Assembly (NCBI GenBank): GCA_036271855.1
Contig: DATAZV010000028.1
Location: forward strand, 1-17,526
Source of the DNA: JAQGMJ01 sp036271855
GTDB lineage: Bacteria; Pseudomonadota; Gammaproteobacteria; Burkholderiales; JAEUOS01
Reading direction: 5' to 3'
Length of the DNA: 17,526 bases
Numbering within the stretch: position 1 is the stretch's first letter; each line of letters starts with the position of its first letter. The translations under genes were made by a program, and so were the position numbers. This document shows, one piece after another, positions 1 to 13,382 of the stretch. The notes under the pieces are model-generated. The model was not told the DNA's origin. It saw only the letters and a list, made by a program, of their open reading frames with translations, and did no database searches.

Positions 1-141
1 GAAATGGTGATGCCTGGGGACAACATCAAGATGATCGTGACCCTGATCGCCCCGATCGCCATGGAACAGGGCCTGCGCTTCGCCATTCGCGAAGGCGGCA
101 GGACCGTCGGCGCAGGCGTGGTGGCCAAGGTCGTCGAGTAA
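1..141 (+). CDS. tuf: Elongation factor Tu, 3' end (partial, first tuf copy)
   Basis: The reading frame is open from the first base and encodes the last 46 residues of EF-Tu, starting EMVMPGDNIKM and ending GVVAKVVE with a TAA stop at 139-141. This is the end of domain III of the GTPase that delivers aminoacyl-tRNA to the ribosome. The 5' part lies outside the window. All 141 bases are identical to the end of the complete tuf at 16336-17526, including an uncommon AGG arginine codon. That fits two tuf genes kept identical by gene conversion, or one gene seen twice through assembly collapse. The position upstream of tRNA-Trp and secE is the usual place for one of the two proteobacterial tuf copies. 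Identity is certain; separate physical existence of this copy is likely but not proven here. Confidence 0.95.
   Translation, partial: EMVMPGDNIKMIVTLIAPIAMEQGLRFAIREGGRTVGAGVVAKVVE
1..141. repeat. Terminal direct repeat, left copy (end of tuf)
   Basis: Bases 1-141 match bases 17386-17526 without a difference when compared base by base. The repeat lies entirely in tuf coding sequence, and the right copy ends with the last base of the window, the final A of the tuf stop codon. A shared end of exactly 141 bases equals the largest default k-mer of the MEGAHIT assembler, so an assembly-graph origin is likely. Confidence 0.95.
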
Positions 142-149
142 TAGAAGTA

Positions 150-179
150 AAGGCTGGCTGCGCAAAGCGCAGCCGCCTT
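150..179 (+). terminator. Hairpin after the first tuf
   Basis: The arms are AAGGC plus GGCTGCGC (150-154, 156-163) and GCGCAGCC plus GCCTT (167-179), giving 13 bp with one bulged T (155) and an AAA loop. It begins 9 bases after the tuf stop. No U-run follows beyond the TT inside the arm, so it is either a weak intrinsic terminator or a 3'-end stabiliser of tuf mRNA. It is the first of three inverted repeats in this spacer. Confidence 0.6.
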
Positions 180-194
180 CGTAGCACTTACGTC

Positions 195-229
195 ATTTGA
201 ATTGCGCGGCTCTGCCGTCCAATTCAAAT
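195..229. repeat. Inverted repeat B, copy 1 (AT-rich stem, GC-rich cap)
   Basis: A perfect 10-bp outer stem, ATTTGAATTG (195-204) against CAATTCAAAT (220-229), encloses a C/C mismatch and an inner stem GCGGC/GCCGT with a TCT loop. It has the same architecture and the same GGCTCTGCC cap as the hairpin after fusA at 16217-16250, although the outer stem sequences differ. It could act as a terminator in either direction, or be part of a composite repeat with the palindrome 14 bases downstream. Confidence 0.65.
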
Positions 230-239
230 CAAATTAGAT

Positions 240-269
240 CACTCAAAAGTAGGTTTTTACTTTTGAGTG
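240..269. repeat. CAAAAGTA palindrome, copy 1, upstream of tRNA-Trp
   Basis: This is a perfect 12-bp inverted repeat, CACTCAAAAGTA (240-251) and TACTTTTGAGTG (258-269), around a GGTTTT loop. Its 23-base core (244-266) matches bases 16265-16287 upstream of the second tuf with one difference, in the loop. It ends 11 bases before the mature 5' end of tRNA-Trp. It may be an operator for a dimeric regulator, a dispersed palindromic repeat, or a processing structure in the tRNA precursor. I could not place a convincing promoter around it. Confidence 0.7.
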
Positions 270-280
270 TGCGCAGCAAG

Positions 281-356
281 AGGGGCATAGCTCAATTGGC
301 AGAGCGACGGTCTCCAAAACCGTAGGTTGGGGGTTCGATTCCCTCTGCCCCTGCCA
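281..356 (+). tRNA. trpT: tRNA-Trp (anticodon CCA)
   Basis: The 76-base sequence folds as a standard cloverleaf. The acceptor stem is AGGGGCA (281-287) against TGCCCCT. The anticodon stem ACGGT/ACCGT (307-311, 319-323) carries the loop CTCCAAA, with anticodon CCA at 314-316, which reads the UGG tryptophan codon. The T-arm contains GGTTCGATTCC, and the 3' CCA tail is encoded at 354-356. The sequence closely resembles E. coli tRNA-Trp as I know it. It lies between tuf and secE, its usual place in betaproteobacteria, and is probably cut from a longer transcript. No separate promoter was identified. secE begins 49 bases downstream. Confidence 0.97.
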
Positions 357-405
357 GGACGGCGGCGCAACTGGCGGCGCCCCTGGGAAAGCGAAGATTC
401 GTAGC

Positions 406-756
406 GTGGATAAAGCAAAAATAGCGTTGGCGGTATTGCTGGTGATCGCTGGTCTGGTGGGCTTCTACCATTTCAGCGAGCAAGCACTGGTGCTGCGCAT
501 CCTGTGCGTGCTCGGCGGCCTGCTGGCCGGCGGTGCGGTGGCGTGGTTCACCGAGCCGGGACAGAACTTTGTCATGTTCTCCCGCCAGGCGATCGACGAG
601 ACCAAGAAAGTGGTCTGGCCGACCCGCAAGGAAGCGGTGATGACCACCGGTGCCGTGTTTTTGTTTGTGCTCACCATGGCCGTGTTCTTATGGGTGACCG
701 ACAAAAGCCTGGAATATGCCTTGTATGACTTGATTCTGGGGTGGAAAAAATCATGA
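406..756 (+). CDS. secE: Preprotein translocase subunit SecE
   Basis: This encodes a 116-residue inner-membrane protein that clamps SecY in the SecYEG export channel. Three hydrophobic segments are visible, at about residues 6-23, 31-48 and 80-98. This is the three-helix form typical of many Proteobacteria rather than the minimal single-helix SecE. Before the third helix is the conserved amphipathic motif ETKKVVWPTRKEA, the family hallmark. The start is a GTG giving MDKAKIALAV. No strong Shine-Dalgarno lies in front (only purine-rich GGGAAAGCGAAG further up), so initiation may be weak. The stop codon overlaps the nusG start as ATGA, which suggests translational coupling. The secE-nusG pair is almost universal in bacteria. 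Confidence 0.96.
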   Translation: MDKAKIALAVLLVIAGLVGFYHFSEQALVLRILCVLGGLLAGGAVAWFTEPGQNFVMFSRQAIDETKKVVWPTRKEAVMTTGAVFLFVLTMAVFLWVTDKSLEYALYDLILGWKKS

Positions 757-1322
757 CCGCCGCATCGAGCTCTTCCGCAGCGCCACCTACCGGCAAGCGC
801 TGGTATGTCGTGCACGCCTATTCGGGTTTCGAGAAAAGCGTCAAGCGCGCGCTCGAAGAGCGGATCAACCGTGCCGGCATGGCCGACAAGTTCGGCGCCA
901 TCATGGTGCCGGTCGAGGAAGTGGTGGAGCTCAAGGGCGGCCAGAAAAGCATTTCCGAGCGCAAGTTCTTCCCCGGCTATCTGCTGGTGGAAATGGAAAT
1001 GAACGACGAAACCTGGCACCTGGTGAAAAACACCAACAAGGTGACCGGCTTTGTCGGCGGCAGCGGCAACCGTCCGGCGCCGATTCCGCAAAAGGAAGTC
1101 GACAAGATCTTCACCCAGATGGCCGAAGGCGCGGAAAAGCCGCGTCCCAAGGTGCTGTTCGAAGTGGGCGAAATGGTGCGCGTCAAAGACGGCCCGTTTA
1201 CCGACTTCAACGGCAATGTGGAAGAAGTGAATTACGAAAAGAACAAGCTCAAGGTGACGGTCACGATTTTCGGCCGCGCCACCCCGGTAGAACTGGATTT
1301 CGCCCAGGTCGAGAAGCAGTAA
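753..1322 (+). CDS. nusG: Transcription termination/antitermination factor NusG
   Basis: This encodes a 189-residue NusG, which binds the RNA polymerase clamp with its N-terminal domain and contacts Rho or ribosomal protein S10 with its C-terminal KOW domain. The NGN domain is visible from KRWYVVHAYSGFEKSV (about residue 15) through FFPGYLLVEMEM and KVTGFVGG. The KOW domain starts near VGEMVRVKDGPFTDFNG and ends close to the C-terminus. I chose the ATG at 753, which overlaps the secE stop (ATGA) and is preceded by GGGGTGG at 738-744. An in-frame GTG at 741 would add four residues and lie inside that ribosome-binding site. The N-terminus carries a short Ser/Ala/Pro-rich extension before the first strand, slightly longer than in E. 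coli. It is co-transcribed with secE. Confidence 0.96.
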   Translation: MTAASSSSAAPPTGKRWYVVHAYSGFEKSVKRALEERINRAGMADKFGAIMVPVEEVVELKGGQKSISERKFFPGYLLVEMEMNDETWHLVKNTNKVTGFVGGSGNRPAPIPQKEVDKIFTQMAEGAEKPRPKVLFEVGEMVRVKDGPFTDFNGNVEEVNYEKNKLKVTVTIFGRATPVELDFAQVEKQ

Positions 1323-1539
1323 ACGTATTGGTAGGGCCGTTGCGCTTGTAAGTGGGCGCAAACATTTTCAGGTTGCGGGCGATCCATAAAACGCCCGGGG
1401 CCAGTGCGGCGCCCAAAGCCGCCAGAGGAGCGCTAGTAGGGACTGCGGCTTGTTGTAACCCGGTCACGAAAACGCGCTGGTACTCAACGATGACATCCCG
1501 CTACAAGCAGTCTGGGGTGTGTAATTTCAGGAGCCAATC
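1323..1539 (+). promoter_or_regulatory. rplK leader / nusG-rplK spacer, candidate L1 control region
   Basis: This 217-base stretch between nusG and rplK has no credible gene. It holds a small hairpin, GCGGC/GCCGC (1406-1410, 1418-1422), and a longer-range stem in which GACTG (1441-1445) and CTTGT (1449-1453) pair with ACAAG (1503-1507) and CAGTC (1508-1512), with a 3-base CGG bulge. A GATGA sequence (1489-1493) lies on the 3' side near that stem. In E. coli the rplK-rplA leader is bound by L1, which represses both genes, and this structure sits where such a site is expected, just upstream of the rplK AGGAG (1529-1533). Assignment as the L1 site is inference from position. A promoter for rplKA should also lie here, but no box pair is convincing. 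Confidence 0.4.
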
Positions 1540-1971
1540 ATGGCCAAGAAAGTCATCGGCTTTATCAAACTGCAGGTTCCTGCGGGTAAAGCCAATCCCT
1601 CGCCGCCTATCGGTCCGGCGCTGGGTCAGCGTGGTTTGAACATCATGGAATTCTGCAAGGCCTTCAACGCGGCCACGCAGAAACTCGAACCCGGCCTGCC
1701 GATCCCGGTGGTGATCACCGCGTTCGCCGACAAGTCGTTCACCTTCATCATGAAGACGCCGCCGGCGTCGATCCTGATCAAGAAGGCGGCGAAGATCGAG
1801 AAGGGTTCAAAGACCCCGCATAGCGACAAGGTCGGCAAGATCACCCGCGCGCAAGCCGAGGAAATCGCCAAGGCCAAGATGCCCGATCTGACCGCCTCGG
1901 ATCTGGATGCCGCCGTGCGCACCATCGCCGGCTCCGCCCGCAGCATGGGCATCACCGTGGAAGGGGTCTGA
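1540..1971 (+). CDS. rplK: 50S ribosomal protein L11
   Basis: The 143-residue product, close to the family norm of about 142, is L11. It binds the GTPase-associated centre of 23S rRNA and helps activate EF-G, and in many bacteria also RelA. The N-terminal domain shows the conserved proline-rich GKANPSPPIGPALGQRGLNIMEFCKAFN, which in the family binds thiostrepton-class antibiotics. The C-terminal RNA-binding domain includes KTPPASILIKKAAKIEKGS and ends in AGSARSMGITVEGV. The start ATG is set by AGGAG at 1529-1533 and the universal MAKKVIGFIKLQVPAGKA N-terminus. The gene is separated from rplA by two bases, so the pair is almost certainly one cistronic unit, probably controlled by L1 through the leader upstream. 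Confidence 0.98.
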   Translation: MAKKVIGFIKLQVPAGKANPSPPIGPALGQRGLNIMEFCKAFNAATQKLEPGLPIPVVITAFADKSFTFIMKTPPASILIKKAAKIEKGSKTPHSDKVGKITRAQAEEIAKAKMPDLTASDLDAAVRTIAGSARSMGITVEGV

Positions 1972-1973
1972 TC

Positions 1974-2672
1974 ATGGCTGCCAAGCAAACCAAGCGCATC
2001 AAGGCCCTGAAGCCCAAGGTCGACCGCGCCAAGAATTACGCCCTGACCGATGCCCTCGGCCTGGCCAAGGAAACCGCCACCGCCAAGTTCAACGAGTCGA
2101 TCGACGTCGCCGTGATGCTGGGTGTGGACGCCAAGAAGTCGGACCAGACCGTGCGCGGTTCGGTGGTCATGCCTTCCGGCACCGGCAAGTCGGTGCGCGT
2201 CGCCGTGTTCGCCCAGGGCGAAAAGGCCGAGCAGGCCAAAGCCGCCGGTGCCGACATCGTCGGCCTCGACGACTTGGCCGAGAAGATCAAGGCCGGCCAG
2301 ATGGACTTCGACGTCGTCATCGCCACCCCGGACACCATGCGCGTGGTCGGTACCCTGGGCCAGATTCTCGGCCCCCGCGGCCTGATGCCGAACCCGAAGG
2401 TCGGCACCGTGACCCCGAACGTGACCGAGGCGGTGAAAAACGCCAAGGCCGGCCAGGTCCAGTACCGCACCGACAAGAACGGCATCATCCAGTGCACCAT
2501 CGGCCGCGCCAATTTCACGGTGGATCAGCTTTCCATCAACATGCGCGCCCTGATCGAGGCATTGAACAAAGCCAAGCCGGCCGCATCTAAGGGCATCTAT
2601 CTGAAGAAGATTTCCATTTCCTCCACCATGGGTGCAGGGATTCGCGTCGATACGCAATCCCTGAACGCTTAA
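1974..2672 (+). CDS. rplA: 50S ribosomal protein L1
   Basis: The product is 232 residues, the usual L1 length. L1 forms the mobile stalk next to the ribosomal E site and helps move deacylated tRNA out. Family features visible include the N-terminal KRIKALKPKVDRAKNYALTDA, the central GPRGLMPNPKVGTVT loop, and the C-terminal KAKPAASKGIYLKKISIS, which belongs to the RNA-binding domain. The ATG follows the rplK stop by two bases, with AAGGGG (1961-1966) inside the end of rplK as ribosome-binding site, so translation is likely coupled. In E. coli L1 also represses its own operon by binding the rplK leader. A long structured spacer follows before rplJ. Confidence 0.98.
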   Translation: MAAKQTKRIKALKPKVDRAKNYALTDALGLAKETATAKFNESIDVAVMLGVDAKKSDQTVRGSVVMPSGTGKSVRVAVFAQGEKAEQAKAAGADIVGLDDLAEKIKAGQMDFDVVIATPDTMRVVGTLGQILGPRGLMPNPKVGTVTPNVTEAVKNAKAGQVQYRTDKNGIIQCTIGRANFTVDQLSINMRALIEALNKAKPAASKGIYLKKISISSTMGAGIRVDTQSLNA

Positions 2673-3065
2673 AGGAGCACAAGTTTGGGGCGCGACGGGC
2701 TTTTGCCTGTCGTGCCCAAAGTTCTTTGGGCCGCTGGATATCGCGAAAGCCTGTCTTACGAGACGAGTCATAGCAATACCCTTCGAGCCGTCAAAGACCG
2801 TAGGGCCGGTAGCGTCGCGTGTGAGATCGAGGGGTTTTCCCCGAGGTCGCGGCAAAGCCGGTTAATCAGGTGGTGTGGCAGACCCTGCATTCCTGCCGCC
2901 GGCCCACCCTACGCAGATGGCGTACCCGAAACAGAATTTTGTTTACGGTCGCCGTGTTTTAACGGCGAGCGAAAAGTGAAAACGGGATTTCCCGCGACGC
3001 TTGAAGCTCCGCCAACGTGAGTAAAGCCGCAAGGCCGAACAAGCGTTTTAACTAGGAGTAGGACC
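2673..3065 (+). promoter_or_regulatory. rplJ leader (L10-type autoregulatory leader candidate)
   Basis: These 393 bases contain no credible gene but much potential RNA structure. In order there is a 16-bp hairpin (2684-2720); a small UACG-capped stem GTCT/AGAC (2753-2764); a stem whose GATC/GGTC and GGGG/CCCC helices flank opposed GA dinucleotides (2825-2848); nested stems GGTGG/CCACC and GGCAG/CTGCC (2869-2908); and TCGCCGT/ACGGCGA (2949-2968). The rplJ AGGAG is at 3054-3058. In E. coli and many other bacteria a leader of this size binds the L10-L7/L12 complex and represses rplJL translation. Length, position and foldability support that here. The exact binding site and the promoter were not established. 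Confidence 0.65.
2684..2720 (+). terminator. Strong hairpin directly after rplA
   Basis: The 3'-proximal 13 bp pair GGGCGCGACGGGC (2688-2700) with GCCTGTCGTGCCC (2705-2717), allowing two G-U pairs, across a TTTT loop. Three more T-A pairs form outside a bulged G at 2687. It starts 11 bases after the rplA stop. No U-tract follows, so it may be an attenuator or the first domain of the rplJ leader rather than a full terminator. CTTTGGGC at 2724-2731 could compete for the CCCAAAG arm. Confidence 0.55.
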
Positions 3066-3596
3066 GTGGGTCTCAATCTGTCGGAAAAGCAAGCGGTAGT
3101 CGCTGAAGTCTCGGAGCAGGTCTCCAAGGCGCAGGTGATCGTCGTCGCCGAGTTCCGTGGTCTGAAAGTGGGCAATATCACCGCTCTGCGCAAGCAGGCT
3201 CGTGAGGGCGGCGTGTATCTGCGCGTGCTCAAAAACACCCTGGCGCGCCGCGCGGTCGAAGGTACTCCCTTCTCCGCGCTGGCCGACAAGATGGTGGGTC
3301 CCCTGATTTACGGGATGTCCGCCGATCCGGTCGCCGCCGCCAAGGTTCTCAACGGCTTCGCCAAAGATAACGACAAGCTCGTGATCAAGGCGGGTGCGAT
3401 GGCCAACTACCTGATGGACGTGAACGGCGTGAAAGCGCTGGCCACCATGCCGTCGCGTGAGGAGTTGCTATCCAAGCTGCTGGGCACGATGCAGGCGCCG
3501 ATCGTCCAGTTCGTCCGCACCCTGAACGAGGTTCCGACCAAGTTCGTGCGCGGGCTGGCTGCCGTCCGGGACGCCAAGGAAAAGGCTGGGTCTTAA
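3066..3596 (+). CDS. rplJ: 50S ribosomal protein L10
   Basis: The 176-residue product is L10, which anchors the L7/L12 dimers to the ribosome and so builds the factor-recruiting stalk. The N-terminal rRNA-binding domain shows VAEFRGLKVGNITALRKQARE and the typical LRVLKNTLARRAVEGT. The C-terminal helix that carries L7/L12 dimers ends in VRGLAAVRDAKEKAGS. The start is a GTG seven bases after AGGAG (3054-3058), and the MGLNLSEKQAVVAEV N-terminus is conserved. The gene follows a long structured leader and precedes rplL by 75 bases. In E. coli the L10-L7/L12 complex represses this operon through such a leader. Confidence 0.98.
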   Translation: MGLNLSEKQAVVAEVSEQVSKAQVIVVAEFRGLKVGNITALRKQAREGGVYLRVLKNTLARRAVEGTPFSALADKMVGPLIYGMSADPVAAAKVLNGFAKDNDKLVIKAGAMANYLMDVNGVKALATMPSREELLSKLLGTMQAPIVQFVRTLNEVPTKFVRGLAAVRDAKEKAGS

Positions 3597-3671
3597 ACAC
3601 CTCCGTCACCTTCGCGCAGCGATAAAGCACACTTTCAGAATCAATCAACTTTTCGTATTTGGAGCTACAAA

Positions 3672-4049
3672 ATGGCCGTTAGCAAAGCAGAAATCCTCGA
3701 TGCCATCTCTGGCATGACCGTCCTCGAACTCTCCGAGCTGATCAAGGAGATGGAAGAGAAGTTCGGCGTCTCCGCCGCCGCCGCCGCTGTAGCCGTCGCC
3801 GGCCCCGCCGGCCCGGCTGCCGCCGCTGTTGAAGAACAGACCGAGTTCACCGTCAATCTTCTCGCCGCCGGCGAGAAGAAGGTCGAAGTGATCAAGGTTG
3901 TCCGCGCTGCCACGGGCCTCGGCCTGAAGGAAGCCAAGGACCTGGTCGACGGCGCGCCGAAGCCCGTCAAGGAAGGCATCAAGAAGGAAGACGCCGCCGC
4001 CCTCAAGAAGCAACTCGAGGACGCGGGCGCCAAGGTCGAAGTCAAGTAA
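3672..4049 (+). CDS. rplL: 50S ribosomal protein L7/L12
   Basis: The 125-residue product is the multicopy stalk protein that recruits EF-Tu, EF-G, IF2 and RF3 and stimulates their GTPase. The N-terminal dimerisation helix pair (about residues 1-33, ending EEKFGVSA) is followed by an Ala/Gly/Pro/Val hinge (about 34-54). The globular C-terminal domain starts at TEFTVNLL and includes GLGLKEAKDLVDGAPKPVKEG, its factor-binding face. ATG follows GGAG (3661-3664) by seven bases. Leucine codons lean to CTC (7 CTC, 3 CTG by my count), unlike most neighbours but like the tuf gene in this window, possibly reflecting very high expression. A long hairpin follows the stop. Confidence 0.98.
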   Translation: MAVSKAEILDAISGMTVLELSELIKEMEEKFGVSAAAAAVAVAGPAGPAAAAVEEQTEFTVNLLAAGEKKVEVIKVVRAATGLGLKEAKDLVDGAPKPVKEGIKKEDAAALKKQLEDAGAKVEVK

Positions 4050-4355
4050 TCGACTCGAAAAAGCTGAAAGGAACGCAAACCGCTCTGGCGGTTTGCGTTT
4101 CAGAAGCCTCAGAAAAGCGAATCGCCGGCAATTGGCCGGATGCCCCAAACGGCATTGTCGATTCTCTTCTCTGTGTCTTCTGATTCGACTGCAGAAGGCA
4201 AGTTTGGTCGGGCTGCGCATTCACGTGTGCTGCTGTCCGCCAGAGGCTGGTAGTGGCCAGCCGCCAGGCTTGGAAGCGCAATGCTTCCCGCACCAGTCGC
4301 GAAACTCCACGGTGCGCGCTTGTCCAAGCCGCGCCGTGTGCGATTCGGAGAGCTC
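4050..4355 (+). promoter_or_regulatory. rplL-rpoB intergenic spacer
   Basis: These 306 bases contain no supported gene. They hold the 14-bp hairpin at 4070-4101 and two 6-bp inverted repeats, GGCTGG/CCAGCC (4245-4250, 4257-4262) and GGAAGC/GCTTCC (4272-4277, 4283-4288). A pyrimidine-rich stretch lies around 4160-4180. The rpoB ribosome-binding site CGGAGAG is at 4346-4352. In E. coli the equivalent spacer holds an attenuator and an RNase III site that set rpoBC output below that of the ribosomal genes; a similar role is inferred. No convincing promoter for rpoB was seen. Confidence 0.55.
4070..4101 (+). terminator. Long hairpin after rplL (attenuator or RNase processing site)
   Basis: GGAACGCAAACCGC (4070-4083) pairs with GCGGTTTGCGTTTC (4088-4101) over all 14 positions, with one G-U pair and a TCTG loop. 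It begins 20 bases after the rplL stop. No U-run follows, so complete intrinsic termination is unlikely. Its place matches the rplL-rpoB attenuator region of enterobacteria, where partial termination or cleavage lowers rpoBC expression. Confidence 0.65.
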
Positions 4356-8462
<4,107 letters not shown>

Positions 8463-8475
8463 GCAGGAGTGAACG

Positions 8476-12684
<4,209 letters not shown>

Positions 12685-12723
12685 GGGCATCCGGCCAAAA
12701 ACCTGCTCCGGCGGGGATTTGGC

Positions 12724-12749
12724 CGGCAACCCGGAAACCCGGGTTGCCG
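12724..12749 (+). terminator. First hairpin after rpoC
   Basis: CGGCAACCCGG (12724-12734) pairs perfectly with CCGGGTTGCCG (12739-12749) around AAAC. It is followed by AAATATGC and no U-tract, so termination efficiency is uncertain. It starts 39 bases after the rpoC stop. Confidence 0.55.
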
Positions 12750-12762
12750 AAATATGCGGAGT

Positions 12763-12783
12763 TCCGCCTAAAATTTAGGCGGA
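12763..12783 (+). terminator. Second hairpin after rpoC
   Basis: TCCGCCTA (12763-12770) pairs perfectly with TAGGCGGA (12776-12783) around AAATT. The symmetry continues through the loop, leaving only one central unpaired base in DNA. It is followed by TTCTGTCG, a weak U-rich tail. It may be part of the rpoC terminator. Confidence 0.5.
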
Positions 12784-12802
12784 TTCTGTCGTAACGGACC
12801 AA

Positions 12803-12836
12803 CAACCTTGAGCGCGGAAATCCGTGCTCAAGGTTG
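12803..12836. repeat. Third inverted repeat after rpoC, overlapping the rpsL -35 box
   Basis: CAACCTTGAGC (12803-12813) pairs perfectly with GCTCAAGGTTG (12826-12836). Inside is a further G-U pair and CGG/CCG. The final TTG of the right arm is also the first half of the TTGACG -35 element. It can be read as the last terminator hairpin of rpoBC, or as an operator-like palindrome at the str promoter. Confidence 0.6.
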
Positions 12837-12862
12837 ACGGTTCGGGTTTTGCCAGCTATACT
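12834..12862 (+). promoter_or_regulatory. Sigma70-type promoter for rpsL-rpsG
   Basis: TTGACG (12834-12839, five of six to consensus) and TATACT (12857-12862, five of six) are separated by exactly 17 bases. This is the best promoter match I found in the window. It sits between the rpoC hairpins and rpsL, and predicts a transcript start near 12869 and an untranslated leader of about 120 bases. Confidence 0.8.
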
Positions 12863-12894
12863 CGAAGACTTTTCTTTGTTGGACAAAGGATTGC

Positions 12895-12918
12895 CTGCGC
12901 GTCTTAAGCGCGGTTTTT
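12895..12918 (+). terminator. Attenuator-like hairpin with U5 in the rpsL leader
   Basis: CTGCGC (12895-12900) pairs with GCGCGG (12908-12913), with one G-U pair, around a 7-base loop, and is followed immediately by TTTTT (12914-12918). It lies inside the predicted leader, about 25 bases from the inferred transcript start. Flanking small stems are CTTTG/CAAAG (12874-12888) and GCCAAC/GTTGGC (12939-12958). It could attenuate the operon, but the stem is short. Confidence 0.4.
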
Positions 12919-12989
12919 CCGCCAGCAAGGTTTTTCCAGCCAACCAATCGCAGTTGGCGCCGCAGTAGCAAGTGGATAACGGATAGAAC

Positions 12990-13367
12990 ATGCCTACCAT
13001 CAATCAACTGGTGCGCAAAGCGCGCCAGGCGCCGGTCAGCAAGAGCAAAGTGCCGGCCATGGAAAATTGCCCGCAAAAGCGCGGCGTTTGCACCCGTGTG
13101 TACACCACCACGCCGAAAAAGCCGAACTCGGCCTTGCGTAAGGTTGCCAAGGTGCGCCTGACCAACGGTTTCGAAGTCATTTCCTACATCGGCGGCGAAG
13201 GCCACAACCTGCAGGAACACTCGGTGGTGCTGATCCGCGGCGGCCGTGTAAAAGACTTGCCGGGCGTGCGTTACCACATGGTGCGCGGCTCCCTGGACAC
13301 CCAGGGCGTCAAGGACCGCAAGCAGGCGCGTTCGAAGTACGGTGCCAAGCGCCCGAAGGCTGCTTAA
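12990..13367 (+). CDS. rpsL: 30S ribosomal protein S12
   Basis: The 125-residue product is S12, which lines the decoding centre and affects accuracy. It begins with the conserved MPTINQLVRKAR and contains TTTPKKPNSALRKVAKVRL, whose lysines are the usual site of streptomycin-resistance changes and are wild type here. GGRVKDLPGVRYHMVRG carries the aspartate that is methylthiolated in E. coli. The C-terminus is SKYGAKRPKAA. The ATG start is fixed by conservation. The upstream sequence GGATAG is only a weak Shine-Dalgarno, so leader structure may affect initiation. It is the first gene after the promoter at 12834-12862, and rpsG follows after 66 bases. Confidence 0.99.
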   Translation: MPTINQLVRKARQAPVSKSKVPAMENCPQKRGVCTRVYTTTPKKPNSALRKVAKVRLTNGFEVISYIGGEGHNLQEHSVVLIRGGRVKDLPGVRYHMVRGSLDTQGVKDRKQARSKYGAKRPKAA

Positions 13368-13382
13368 TTTAAGTTACGTAAT

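Noticed and set aside
292..483. Antisense frame over tRNA-Trp and the start of secE
   Set aside because: The GIEPPTYGFGDRRSAN-type end is the translated complement of the tRNA, a well-known kind of false gene call.
741..752. Upstream GTG start for nusG
   Set aside because: It lies in the ribosome-binding purine stretch and would overlap secE by 16 bases; ATG at 753 gives the usual ATGA overlap.
1352..1639. 95-codon frame in the nusG-rplK spacer
   Set aside because: It runs out of frame into the start of rplK, shows no coding features, and overlaps the probable leader structure.
2562..2591. Possible promoter inside the end of rplA (TTGAAC, 18 bases, TCTAAG)
   Set aside because: Each box matches only four of six bases. 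The position would suit an rplJ promoter, but the match is too weak to list as a feature.
2685..3020. 111-codon frame beginning with TTG in the rplJ leader
   Set aside because: It has no ribosome-binding site of note, no family resemblance, and covers a region whose potential folds and position fit a regulatory leader.
3771..3830. GCC-rich Ala/Gly/Pro/Val tract in rplL as a microsatellite of interest
   Set aside because: This is the normal flexible hinge of L7/L12, Ala-rich in most bacteria.
4281..4355. Upstream ATG extending rpoB by 25 residues
   Set aside because: The added residues are not part of the conserved RpoB N-terminus, while the ATG at 4356 has CGGAGAG before it and gives MAYSFTEKKRIRKSF.
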